Shown here in pieces: positions 28,601-42,200 of a stretch of 64,000 bases of DNA; position 1 is the stretch's first letter; each line of letters begins with the position of its first letter. The DNA comes from Apricaphanius iberus (Eukaryota > Chordata > Actinopteri > Cyprinodontiformes > Aphaniidae): NCBI GenBank assembly GCA_028564705.1, contig JAPXFQ010001339.1, positions 897,501-961,500 on the forward strand. Direction: 5' to 3'. The notes under the pieces were generated by a model, which saw only the letters and a list, made by a program, of their open reading frames with translations, was not told where the DNA came from and ran no database searches. Both the position numbers and the translations under genes were made by a program.

Positions 28601-31600
28601 AGAGCCGCCTGAACTTGATTGTCATTAAATAGGGGTGTAACGGTCCATGCGTTCTGATATTTTTCGTTTCGTTTGTTACCGAACAACAAACGAATCCAGC
28701 TTTCTTCTACCGGAACATATGCTGAATGTTTATGTCAGGAACTCTGAGCGCAGTGACACCAGAACAACCTAGGAATAACTCCCAGCTATCACTAAAGTCT
28801 ATCTAGGAAAATAAAAGTTTTTTTTTTTTTTTTTTCTGCAGCTACAGTAGAAACAGAAAGATCGACCGAACCAGAACGTTGTCATATTTCAGCAACAATA
28901 AACTGAAACTTATGTCAATATACTTTCTACTCTGGCTATGTCCGCTTGTACTATTTTGTTTATTTGTTTAGGAATCCCATCAGATCTCCAGTCAGTCCTA
29001 TACTTTCAACAATTTAAGTTATAGAAAATGATAAAATCAAATTAATTTAAGGAATTCAAATAGGGGAAAAGTCGTACGCGGGTTTATCTTTATTTTCCTA
29101 GACATCGGACCGCGACTTCTGTGCACCATTACACCCCTATTGTGAAATGAACCCAAACGGAGATGAAACTAATTCCTTATCCGTGTCGATTAAAACAGCA
29201 AAACAACTTTGGAGCCATGGATTATGAGAGCCTCCAGCAGGAGCTCGCTCTGAAAGCTCCCCTCTGGAAAAAAGTGTCTCCCACTGAGACCGACCAGGAC
29301 TGCTCCACCACTGTAGTCTATAGGATGGACAAAGTCGGCGAGTGAAAGTCACCCGTGGCATCAGCAGCCCCACTTTTCTTCCCCACCAGATATTTATATT
29401 TATGTACCACATAGAGGATTATTTATTGCTTGTAAACGGGCTGCGGGACTCTTTTATTATTTTATTTGATCTGAAGTGGATGGGCTCCACATTCTGGATT
29501 TAATTTTGTTTTTCTGTAAAATGTCTCAGGCTCTGCCTCCAAAGGGGGGGGGGGGGGGGGGAACAGGCAGCCAATGAGGACAGAGAACTCGTTAAGAGTG
29601 CGTCTGGATGTGCAGGGGTTCCTCACAGACTTGTTAAATAATATTTGCACACAAATACGAGTGTTAAATGGTCTTAAAGTCTGCTTGGATGGTCAGATTC
29701 TTGCTTTAAAGTGTTAGCGGTGAAATTTGTGGAAACTGGGGCGGATTTAGAGGAAGATCTGTGGCTCAGATTTCTGCAGAAGATATGAAATTGTAAAGCT
29801 TTGGAATTATTTTAAACTGCATGATGTACTTTAATATCCCGATATTTCAGCTGTAATCGAGTTCTGAATTTAAAGGATAGTCAGTGAAAATTTTACCTCC
29901 TAGAGAGAAAAATCTCTGGATATTTTTATTTTGTGGATAAAATATGAACCTCTGTGACCTAAACGGATGCAGAGTTTAGCTGCTGCAAGGAGGCAGGAAG
30001 TAAACGGTTTTGTTGCTCGCACTGGATTTGAATTAGTGTCGTGTCACTATAAAAGTAGATGTGCACGCCACACTTTTCAGGGAAACAAACCCCGGATCAT
30101 GCAGTATTTGTTCCTCAGAAAGGCTCATCGGTTGATCCAGGATGTCGTGTTGCTGTTTTATCGACCGGCAGGTTTACACAGCGCAGGAAGTTAGCTTTAG
30201 ACGTTTCAAACGTTGAGCTGCTTTAAGTGACAAAAATCAGGTTGTAAGGCTTTATGTGAAAGGCGACGGTAAAGTTCTGGTCCGGCCCGCGGGTCTTTCT
30301 GTTTTCCTTCCAGACAGAGAAACGAAACGATTCACTCCAGGTTGCATCAAACTGGGACCTTTTCATTCCAGTTCATCTAACGTGTTGTTAGGGGCGGAGC
30401 CTAGGCGAGTAGGAGTCTGCAGGTTGGTTTCCGTTCTCCGTTTCCTTCTCTGTTCGTCGGGACGTCGCGCGTTGGCCAAGTTTTAAAGGTCACGACCCGT
30501 TTTTGTGGCAAAGCTTGCCAAGCGGCTCGTCCGCGGACGCCGTCTCGTCGCAGAAAAACCCAAAAACGACCCCAGGAAGGAGTCGCGACTCTCCTCAGGA
30601 ACAGGCAGAACGCAGCATTTTCATTGGTGTGTGAAGCAGTTTTTAATAATAGCATGAGAGTGAGACGGGTAGAAAGACATATTCATCCTCATTGTTAGGC
30701 CACGCCCCCATTGCACCAACATGGCAGCTGAAATATTTAAAATCATGAGATGATGTTAGTAAAAGTTTCATCTAAAGCAAGGGGACCCAAAGTGGGGTCC
30801 GCGGGCCAAAGTTGGCCCCCCGAACCATTTAATGTGGCCCACCAGGGGATGATCCTTATGTAAAAATCAACATAAAAAGCTCAAAATATTATCTGACTTC
30901 TGGTAACACTTTTTATAAATATAAATTTAATATATATTTGAAATAAATATTAAAAAATCTCACAAATTAGGTTTAAAATTGAAATACCAGAAGCATGCAG
31001 AGTAGATTTGGGGCACACAGTTAAAAAGAGCACAAATTGTCATCTTTGATCAACTTACGCAACGTCCCATGAGCCTTTGCTGCAGCGCCAGTCACTGTGC
31101 AGGCTGCTACGTTAGGCAGCTGTTAGCAGCACGGAGGAACGGTCGACAAAATTGTCAAAAAGGAAGATTATTTTTCACCCATATCAGCGTTAAAATCCAA
31201 TCGATTTTGTTTAACGTTATTTAGACAGAAAATAATGTTGAATGGCTGTTTAATGCAGTACTTTACTGCACTGTTAGTATTTTTTTTAGTTTAAAATATT
31301 AGATTTGGCGCTATGATGGAGTTTATCGAGTTTATCGCCGCCTGATACAAAGTAGTTATTCAAAAAAATGACTCCTGTAAGAGTAAAAAAAAGTATTCGG
31401 TAAGAAGGCTACTTGAGTATTAAAGGGGAATTTGGGTTTTTCTACAACCTGGACCTTATTTTTTTAGCAGTTTTTTGACTCGCCCTGAGAAATTTGGAGC
31501 AGTATTTACACATCCGTAGAACAGGAGTTCTCAGTGGAGCACAAATGCTGTTTTTAATGAGGTTTAATCTGCCCCAGACGCCATAATTTCACCATGTTTA

Positions 31601-34600
31601 TATTCTCCCTGGATAACAAATCGCCTCAGAAGTGCTTCTTGATCGTCTTCCGGGCCGATTTAGGGACTTAACCGTAAAACGATGATGATAAAAAGCTGCT
31701 GCTGCTGCGCCGGCAGATTCGTGCGCTTTAGGAGCGACTTGCAGGACAGTCTGGGTGCCTGGGAGGAAAACCGAAAGGAACCGGGGATGGGATGGAGAGT
31801 TTAGCGCCTCCTCTTCCTTCCCCAGAATCAGAGTTGAACTAAAACGACCAAAACTCAGCGGGCCGCGTTTTGTCGCCTTTCCTGGAACTGTTGGTGTTAA
31901 GCTGCTCCTGGGTCTGGATCTTTTCTCCAAAGCTGCTGGAGAGAAGAATGCAGCGTTTTCTTCCTCCTTCCTGGTTCTGGTGTCTCCGGTGCAGAAACGA
32001 CAGCAGCGTGTTTTCAGTATTATCTGAGCCGTTCTGCTGGAAATGGCCTTTTGGCCGCTTTCGTAACGTCTCACGTTCCCGATTCCTTCTGCCCCCTGCT
32101 GGAAGCTGGGAGTGTTGCACGCGTTGAGCTGAGGCTGGTTTTAGGTTTGAGCTCAAGAGTGGCGGCTGATGCTGGAAGGAAAAAATCTCTGATATGTGAA
32201 AATTAGTTTTTTAATTTTTCTGTCACATTTTATTTTATTTTATTTTTGTCTGTTGGTAGAAGAATTCAAAAGCCTCGACTGTATTAATGTCGTTTCAGAG
32301 ACGACCGGAGAGACAAATCAGCAACTGGTTTCATTCATGTTTTTTATTCCTGTTTGTCTTCTGCAGCATTTCTAAAATTCACACGCTTTCTCACCATTAT
32401 TTTTGGTATAATAATATAATGCATTGCATTTATATAGCGCTTCTTAAGACACTCAAAGCACAATTGTATCTTAGGCCATGTCCACAGGTAGCCGGGTTTT
32501 AAAAAAATGAAGATTCTCCTCCGCTCCTTTAAAAAAATAAAAAATAAATTCTCCATCCACATTTAATCGGATAAATGCGTTTTTTAGCAATCATAGACAT
32601 GGCAAACCTGTAGGGGGCAGTAGTTCTCCCAAATCCCAAACTTTCTATCCTTCAGCACGCAGCAGTCATACAGCTTATAAAAAGCCATCAAACAAAAGGC
32701 GCTTTAACAATGGATGATACCAGCAGCTCTGAGGGCAGAAATGCTGTTTCTGAGAGTAAACGGGTCGCACGTGTGATGTTGGAGCATTTTTTTGTCGCGG
32801 ATAGTGACGTTACGGCTCTTAAAACTCAGTTTTCAGTATCTGCGTGTGGACGGTTGACCACGGAAATCTCCACTTTGGCCGGAGTTTTTAAAAAGATTTG
32901 TTTTTTGGTGCCGAAAACCTCCGGCTACGTGTGGATAACAGGCCAAACCGTAGAAAAATATCTCTGATTTGTGAGATACCCGGCTACGTGTGGACAGGGC
33001 CTTAATTAACTCTTTATAGGAACAGCTGGAGTGATTTTCTGGGTAAGATTCTTTCCCCAAAACCTGAACGACCTCGACTCACAAGCTGAGTTGGGTTTGT
33101 TTGATCAGAAGCTTTAAAGATCTTCCTAAATCAAAATTTAGATGGGATACTAAATTAATTAATCAGGAATAATAATAGTTTTCAATTTAAAATTCCTTTA
33201 TTTATTCTAAGGTGAAATTAAGGCTTCTAAGTATCTTCAAAGAGTCGTTTTGGATGGGCAAGGATCTCCTGTAGCGGTCAGTCGTCCAACGAAGCCTCTG
33301 ACTGAAGACTGTCGCCGCAGGCTCAACACGTCCTGCACGACGCCACCAGTTCTGCTAATCCACCTACTTTGCTTTTGCCGCTCGTCTTTCAATTCAGCAT
33401 TTATAAAAATAAAAACCACGATTATCCTGCATTTAGTTCAGAGTTTTGATGATTAAATATAGAAAATGAATAAATAAAACCAGCTTCACAGGTAATCAGC
33501 TGGATAAATGAAAAAAAACATTTAATCAGACCTTTGATCCTCTAAAATGTTTAAATTAATTCAATGCAAATAGCCTTCTTAATTCCAGCTCGGTAGGAAT
33601 TTATTAATACGTTAAAACATCAGTTTTTATGGTTCCTTTTTAAAGATGGACGTCTGCATTTAATGAGATTCTAAAGGAGAAACTGTCCAAACATAAAATG
33701 TTTATTAAATCTCCTCGTGCCGTAAAGGTTGTATAGATTTTCTGTTTAAATCGACAAAAGCCTGTCTACTTTAACCAAAGTTATGCACATTGTTTTACGT
33801 TATACTAGCGTGTTAAAAAGTTTTTTACATTGAATTGATTCCTAAAAATCGTTTCAGGCGTCCAAAAATCGATTTTTAATTAAAAATTGTTTGCTCTTTT
33901 TTACAGCTAAAGCATAAAAGCATAACCCTGATGGTTATTTGAGGGTTCGCTATTAATACGTTTCCCCTGGTGAACTGCTCAGGGCCGGCCCAAAGTTTTC
34001 AACCAAGATTTGGTTTGAACTGATCCTAAAATCAATCCGGGACGATTGGTAAGACAGTCTGAGGCGCAAACAAAAGAGAAAAGGTTAAACTCGTAGCATC
34101 GGATGGTAACTATGGCGACACAACAAACAGTGACGATTAAAAATCTATTAAATAACTTTTAGTTCGAGAAAAAAATTATCTAAATTAATGTGAATGTTTT
34201 ATTTATTTAAAATGTAATTGAATTATTTTCTTTAAAAACATTAAATCAATAAAATGATTTCCTACAAAATGAACCTGCAATGTTTTCGATTCGATTCGAT
34301 TTTGAACCGATAAGCAGCTCTAAAGTATTCGTACCCAAATCGGTAAATTCTGTTATCGTGGGCATGGCGGTGGATTTAAGATGAATTGTTTCTATAAAAA
34401 GCTGTGGTCTGAGGATTGCTCCCTGAGGAACTCTCTTGGCTGCCACCTTCAGGTGGATTAAAGCTGCTGCATTCGTACTCCAACGCTTCGTTACGCCTCA
34501 GAGGGATAAAACTCTCTGTTACTGGAGCATAAATTAGTTGGCTCCGTCCATCACTCCCTAAAATGTGAATAAAATAGAACTTATAAGGAACGGTGCAATA

Positions 34601-37600
34601 TTGTATCAACAAAAGTGAATTTAGGGGTGATTTTTAAAGGGATTGTTGATATATTAGATAGAATTAAGTGGTTCCAGGATGTCTCTCTGAGGAACGCCTT
34701 TGTCTACACTGAGCTAGCGATGTCGACTTTTACGCACTGCTTGATGCGCTGCATAAAAAAGCCCCTGACTGAGTGTGTCGCTGACTTCCTGTTTGGTATC
34801 AAAGTAAAAGCTGAACAGGGATGACTGCATCTCAATCCAACCAATCAGAATGAAGTATCTCATCGAGTGATTTTTAGTTATTTTTAGCAACAGTGGGGCT
34901 TTTGAATCTTTTACTGATTTGTTCCCTTAAATCATCTGGCGTTTTTGTTTTCTGCTCAAGTCGTGTGTGTGATTTTTCATTTTTGTTTCTCCGATTTTAT
35001 TTTTATTTTTTTTCATCTTGCACCCTCAGCTTTGTACAAACTGTTAAATGTCTCTGAAATCTTCATGTTTCTTTATGTTTTTAACTGTTCATGTTGATTC
35101 CTGCGATGAAACTTTTGATTTCTTTATAAAACGTTAACTACAGATGCATCCTTGAATAAAAAGAAAAAAAGATCACTACCACGAACAGTCTGACTTGGAG
35201 TCGTAGGCTTCTCGAACGCTGTGGTGCTCAGGAGTCGAAGCAGAGATATTGTGAGGAATATTAAAGTATTTCAGCGATTTAAAGGAAAACACACCACCAG
35301 CAGATGAAACCTTACACCTCCAAGTAGACGCCTGTCTATCTGAATGAATGTCTGTGTCTCCATCGCTTCATGATCCTGTCCCTGTCTGCTGGTCGAAGCT
35401 TCCTTCACCTCCGGCCGGCCGGCACGACGGGGGACATTGTCCATTTGCTTCTCCTTGTTTTTGCCATTTTGTCTCATGTATGAAATAAAATAAAGCACTT
35501 ATACCTCATCTTCCTCCTTTGTTGCCCCTAAATGTGGATGAGAACGTCTAACGGGAGTCCCCGTCAGGATGTTTGTGTTTAAATCCTGGGGTCGTGGGAG
35601 GAAATACGGAAGCAGTCTTTCTAGCAACGAACCGGAAGAGACCTCTGAATGAAGACCAATGTATAATTTTTTCATGACCAGGGATGGGTATCATTTACTT
35701 TTAAAACGGTTCCGATGCTTATTAAAAGGAAAATATACAAACTTTGTCCAAAAACCCTCTTGTTTTTGTTATTTTTAGTAGGGCTGTTAAACTTTTTAAT
35801 GCAATTAATCACAGGGTAGCTTTGAATTAATCACCATTCCTAAATATTACCAAAGAAACTTCAATTTTCAGTGTAAATACAGGACAATTCTGGATACAGT
35901 TGCTCTTGTTAACATTAAATATAGGAGAAATCAATTTAATTTTTATTTTGAAATTCACACTCTCAATGTTTGTGGTCTACGAAGGATAGACTAAACAAAA
36001 ATATAGGAATACATTTAACATTTGTGCATCACCAGTCTGTTAAGCAACTGTTAAATGTAATATAGACTTACTGATCAAATCTCAAAATTTACAATTTTCC
36101 CACTATAATAAATATAAATAAAACTCCAGTTCATCACAACAGGAAATAAACTCTTATTGTGAAGGTCTACACAGCCATTTCCGCTAATAGTTAGCACTAA
36201 TTTAAGTCCAAAAACGTCACTTTAACTAAATAATTTTTTATTTTTAACGCAGCGGTGTCTCACTATGAAATGTGCTGCAGCTATACGGCGAGCCAACACG
36301 CATAAATCAGCATAAATACGGAGGGTTTAAACTCTGCACCGCGCACAGAGAACGTATGAGCTTTTATCAGCACAAAGCCAATACGCCAATAATAATATAC
36401 TGACATGTCATTTAGGAACACAAACACGTGCTGCTGCACAACAATCTGCAGTTTGGCTGCTTAGGAAGGAGATCTGATTCGATTCGGGCTGAATTATAAA
36501 CAGGCTGCTGTTCTGGGGATGCATTAATTCCGATTTAAAAAAAAAAAAATGTAGGAATTAATCGAGCCGCGTTAATTTTGGCAGCCCTAACTTTTAGCTG
36601 TTTTTTGCACACAGTTTTTTTTTGTCTCCGGGGCAAAAAGAACTGAAAAAAGGTACCGAATTGTGCGCTGCTTTTCTGTCTGGTTACTGCCGTTTATATC
36701 TGTACCCATTCCTATTCATGACATGCTAACGGCTAACCCTTCCACAGAAACATCTGGTTAACAGCATCAGCTATTGGGGAGCTAATCCACCTCATTTGCC
36801 TTTTCTGCTCCTCTTTAAACCTCTGTATGGTCAGAGAGACGGAGCAGGGGAGATGATTCCTGAGGGTTTGAGACTTTCTCCTCCTCTCTCTGCGCTTTGC
36901 TCCTGCTCTGCATCCTTGACGCCTCCTTTTCAGCTCTTCCTCTTTTTGGGGTCAAAGTTCAGGGATCATTCTGGGGCTCTTGTGAGGCTAATCGACTCCT
37001 CCCAGCTATTAATTATGTTTTTGATCTGTTCCTTAATGTTCAACAATAATGAAGGAATAAAAATATACATTTTATATCCGGTAAAATTTCATTTTGGCTG
37101 ATCTCGTTATTTAAAAAATAAAAATTGTATGAGCTTCACTTTGATATGAAGTCCCTGCAGCTTTCCTGCTCCACGGTTTTCAGCCTTTTTAATGCGTAAA
37201 AGGAGAAAACCTGTTTTCTATTGAACACATTTTTTCCATTTTCAGTAGAATTAACACGATTTTTTTATTTTTGGTCACTTACTCCACGCATAAAAGATAA
37301 GTATTCTGTATTTGTTCCTGAAATATTCAGTGGTTTTGCTCCAGCTAGGAGCCTACTGGGACAGGCCAGGAATTTAAAACTATCCCAGGTCACCACCCAT
37401 TTAATGCAAAATGCCTACGTTTTTTTTTCTTTCTTTCCAGAACAAAATTTATGTTTCTGCTGTAATAACCTGCACTCAAATTGCATTATTCTAATTCATC
37501 TACACCTACACTGGTACATATAATTCTAGCACATATAACAAACCGATTGACAATAACCGTACCAAGTAAAATACAGAAAAAAGGTATTTTGGGAGCGTGA

Positions 37601-39228
37601 ATGAGAGTAATTCTTAAGTATCAGTTCTAACAGAGTCCTGATTCCTGCCTGGTTTCTCCCACCAATGAATCTTTTTCTCTAAGCACGTTCTAACCTCTTA
37701 TCACCTGTGAAGACCCCGTTTCATCTTCCCTGCTGCTGGCCCCTAGCCCTAAGTCTGCTCCCTGGCTCTGATTTTTCTATTCGGACGATAAAGATATGTA
37801 AATCTGGAAAGCTGAAGTTTAAAATAGAATTAAGATGAGTAGCAGTGAAATCAATGTGATAATTAGCCTAAAAGTCCTTTTCGTACCAGAGATATTTGTT
37901 CTCAGCCTCTCATGTTCTTTTTTCACATGTGCATGCAAAGAAACATACAAGTTTTCATCAAAATGTTTCTTGTTTTTCTAACAAAAAAACTTCCCAATGA
38001 AACATTTTAATGGCTCCCTAACTGATCCATTCCCCTGTTGTTTTCCTTCAGCAGAGAGGGAAAGAGAGAGATGAATATATTAATGACGCCACATTCAGTC
38101 ATTCACACATTACCACACAATGCCTTTTCATATCTTCATACAATATTTATGTTTGTCCCGCAGAACCGTTTTTATTGCTTTCAGTTCAGCGCTTCATAAG
38201 CTTAATAACTTTTTCTTATAAGCCATATCGCTATTGCGATGCATGCAATGCATGCTGGGGGTTTTGGACCCCAAACTGCCATAAGCAAACGTACATATAG
38301 ATAGAGAAAGTTTCAAAATTGATGATTTTGAACGATGAAAGTCGACGAACTAAAAACATATTTGTCGTAGAGGGCTGTGAAGCATAAGAAAGGACAATGA
38401 GCACCAGCGTGTGCAGCGACAGCGCAGAAACTACTGATTGTTTTTCAATAATGAAGAGCAAAGTGGCGTATTCCAGGCTGATTATACCGGCTTTTTAACA
38501 TTCCACGGAGTGACAATCCTGGACCCAGAAACACTGTTAGACGGCTGGGAAGAAGGGAATGCTGTCATGCAGAAGTTTCCCCAGCTTCTTTTCATCCCAA
38601 AGCTCACGGAGTCAAGATGTGCATCAATCATCCTATCGCCTATTGCTTGTTAAATATACGCGCTATGGCTAGCAGTTAGCATGTAGCTTATTAGCTTCCG
38701 TCGTGCTTTTAAACTCTAACAATTTGTATTTTTTAATGGGATTTTTACTTGTTAGAAGAATGTTTAATCACACATTTCTTACCACCTCGCACGTCCATTC
38801 GGATCCTTCTTTTCTGTATGTGATGTATATAAAATGAACGGTGGTTCGTTACAAGGGTCGGTATCATTCATACACTGGTTCGTTTTGCATTCTCCACCGT
38901 TTAATTTGGTAACTACCATTTCCACACCCATTCACACCACAATGAATACCGGGTTTATTTTAAGAATCTACCATAAACAGCCTTTAAGTGGCTTTAATAG
39001 GCTCCGTATTAACGAAAAAACACACGCATGCGTTTGCTGGGGAAGCTGTGACAGGGGTTCCAAGCCACAATCGTGAGCATGCGCACTCACAATACCGAAT
39101 GTGGAAAAAATGTGGAACTCTGAAAAATAAATGAGAATTGAGAAAAGTCCAAATTCTGAGAAATAAGTCAGAATTCTGAGAATAAATGCTGAATTTTCAG
39201 ATTTAAATCTGAATTCTGAGGTTATTAT

Positions 39229-39285
<57 letters not shown>

Positions 39286-42200
39286 CAATTGGCCCTAATC
39301 ATCTTCCATATTGCTTCAGTGAGCAGAAATTGTGGGTTCTCATTAGGGATGGGCATTATGATTAAATATATTGTCAGGACGATAGAAAACGTCTTTCGTT
39401 TTATATGAATCTATGGTTTAAGCCACAATAGGGTTTTACGGCAGTAAATTACGTCATGATGCACCTTATGGCATTGCTGTGCTGCAATACATGAAAAAAA
39501 CAGGGAGCAAGACGGTAACCAACACGTTTCAGACCAGGGATCCAAACAAGATTATCAGAAAACCCAAAGCTGGTCTCTCTGCGTTTCTGCACTCCCCTCC
39601 CGACGCGCAGCTTGAACAGAAAAAAGCGTCTCTCAGACAGAACGATATTGGCTATAAAAGCCGTTTTGTTCGCTAGCAACACATCAGTGGTGCGCTACAG
39701 CGTCTATCTGGAGTTTATTAGCGCTTACGCCTCGACTCCACGCTGCTCTTACTCATCGAATCTCTGTATTCATTGTCGTGGTTCTAATAAAACAAATGTG
39801 TTGTTCGGACCGGGAGCTGGTAAACTTTACAAACGGCATCAATAACCATAACTTGACTATTTTCCTAATCCTACTATTCGGAAACCAGTGCCTAAACCTA
39901 ACATGATCCATCTGTTTAACGTTTACGAACAGCAGCCGCATCGCGTGTGGTTGGAGCTGGAGCACATATCGAACGAGGGGGACGCATATCGACGTAACAC
40001 CCCTCTTTTACATAGGAGGCACGTAGATGGTGAAATAAAAACGAGAGGGTGCATGAGGAGAGAGAAAAAAAACGCTGCTGCCAAAATGTGCTGTAGTTTA
40101 AAGAAAATGAGTGACAGCAAGTATCGCAGAAAATTTTGTAAGCTTTTCAAATAATGTGTTTAACTCAAAGGCAAATTGTAGAGCTGAGCCACTTTCCTAA
40201 AATATCACATATATCCATAGATCCCACAGATGGAAGGAGATCGCTACATGATGAGTCCGGGTGGTGTTTTTGTTATCTATCATTTATAACTGCATTTCTA
40301 CGTTGTACATTTTTATAAACTCTTCATTAAATACATTAACAGAAAAATCGCTACATCGCGAAGTGTATTACTATCGGGATATAAACACTTGGCCTTATCG
40401 CCACCAGTTCTCATCATCCAAGACCTCAAATTGTCGTCAAATGTTGGGGAAAAAACAACCAGTGTTGAGCTCTAATAACCACCAAAAATGTCACTTTATA
40501 ACGTACGTATTATTTTACATACATATACCGTATTTATAATCTAAAATTAAAAGTTTTTCCACAGATTTGGTGATAGATTTGGAGTATTCGGAGCACATGT
40601 GAGAAAATGTGAAAATATTGTTTTTTCACATAGAAATCTGCGTTTCCATTAGTCTAACTGTGCGCTCCGGTTGGGGGGGGGACAAATAAAAGTGAAAAGT
40701 GAGTGTTGAAGCCCCAACACAGCAAGCCTTTCCGTTTCTGTGACGCTACAACCGGGAGCTGCTCCACCCAGAGGACACCAGGGTGAGAGTTTCTGCAGCT
40801 GTGTGCAAACCTTGTCTCTGATTATGTCCTCAGGTGAAGTCCGTCGTCAATCTGCTGTTTGCTGCCTACACAGGAGACGTTTCAGCCCTGAGGAGGTGAG
40901 CTTTTCTCCACCACAATCCAATATCCATGTTTAATGAAGGAGGAAGAGCTGTGGATGCTGGTATGAGTCTGCCCTGCACTTTACTGCCTCCTAGTGGCCT
41001 CAAGACGGTCATGCTAGACATCTCCATGTCGAGATTTACTCTTCATAAATGTTGCTGGTTATTTCTAGTTGTTCAAACCACTTTATGATTACATGATAAC
41101 TGTGATCATCCAGCCTCATTCATGAATATTTTACCCGGAAACGATCAAACTTTTCACTTACATCAGAATATGGAGGAAAATTTGCCTCCATGTCAGATTC
41201 AGAGATAAAAAATTGTCTCTTCAGCTTCTGGAAGGTTTGATTTTGGAGATAAAATGTTGAGAAGTGAGAAGTTTGCAGAAACTCATCAGAGGAACAAAGA
41301 TTATATTAGTAGGATTTTTTAGGATCTTGTTTTATATAATAATAGAAAAAGCTTTTAAAAAATAGATACTAATAATAACTATATAAAAGTACAACGAATA
41401 AATTAAAAGTAAATAATTTACAAAGAATCAATGGATATATATACATATATAAACAAGTAAAAAAAACAACAACTAAAAAGTAAATAATAAAGTGAATAAA
41501 AAAAATAGAATAGTATAATGAAATATATAAAAAAGTAAAACCTAATCATTTTCAACATGTATGTACATATTTAAAATAAAACCAACTTATTGTAGGTAAT
41601 TCCAGTTAAAAAATAAAGTAAAATAATTATGATACATTAACACAGAGATATTATATTTATATATATGGTTAAAAAAGTAAAATACATGAAAAGTAATTCT
41701 TTTCAAATTATTTGTTAAATTAAAATAAATAATATTTATATTTTTCAGGGTGGAAGGATGATACTGAGAGAAGAACTGTCTGCACAAGTTAAAAGTTATG
41801 AAGAACTTTCTCTGATCCAAACAGATTCCAAATTATATATACAGGCCGAAAAAGACGTAAAAAAAAGTATTTACTGGTATATAGCGCTTTACCATTCCAT
41901 TATTCCTTCTTTCATACCCTGGTGGACGTTTGCTACGTACACAAATGTTTCAGTGGAATAACGGACCGCTCTGCTGGACAGAACTGGTAGAGTTCATTTA
42001 AACTGGTGTCCTTCGTGGTTACCGACCCGAATCCTCGATCCTTCCATGACCGTATTGTTTTTTTAGAGCAGCATAGCGGCGGCCGCATCATGCTGTGGGA
42101 CCGTTTAGATGCCAGTGGTGCTAATGTAGGAGAACCGCCGTCAAACAGTCCATCACTTTATTCATCCAACCATTTCTGGTCGTTAGAGCATAGCGGTGGC

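Noticed and set aside
31598..32156. Overlapping ORFs of 158, 105, 90 and 85 codons
   Set aside because: Open on both strands with no recognisable motif; next to a foldback fragment, so likely chance or transposon debris.
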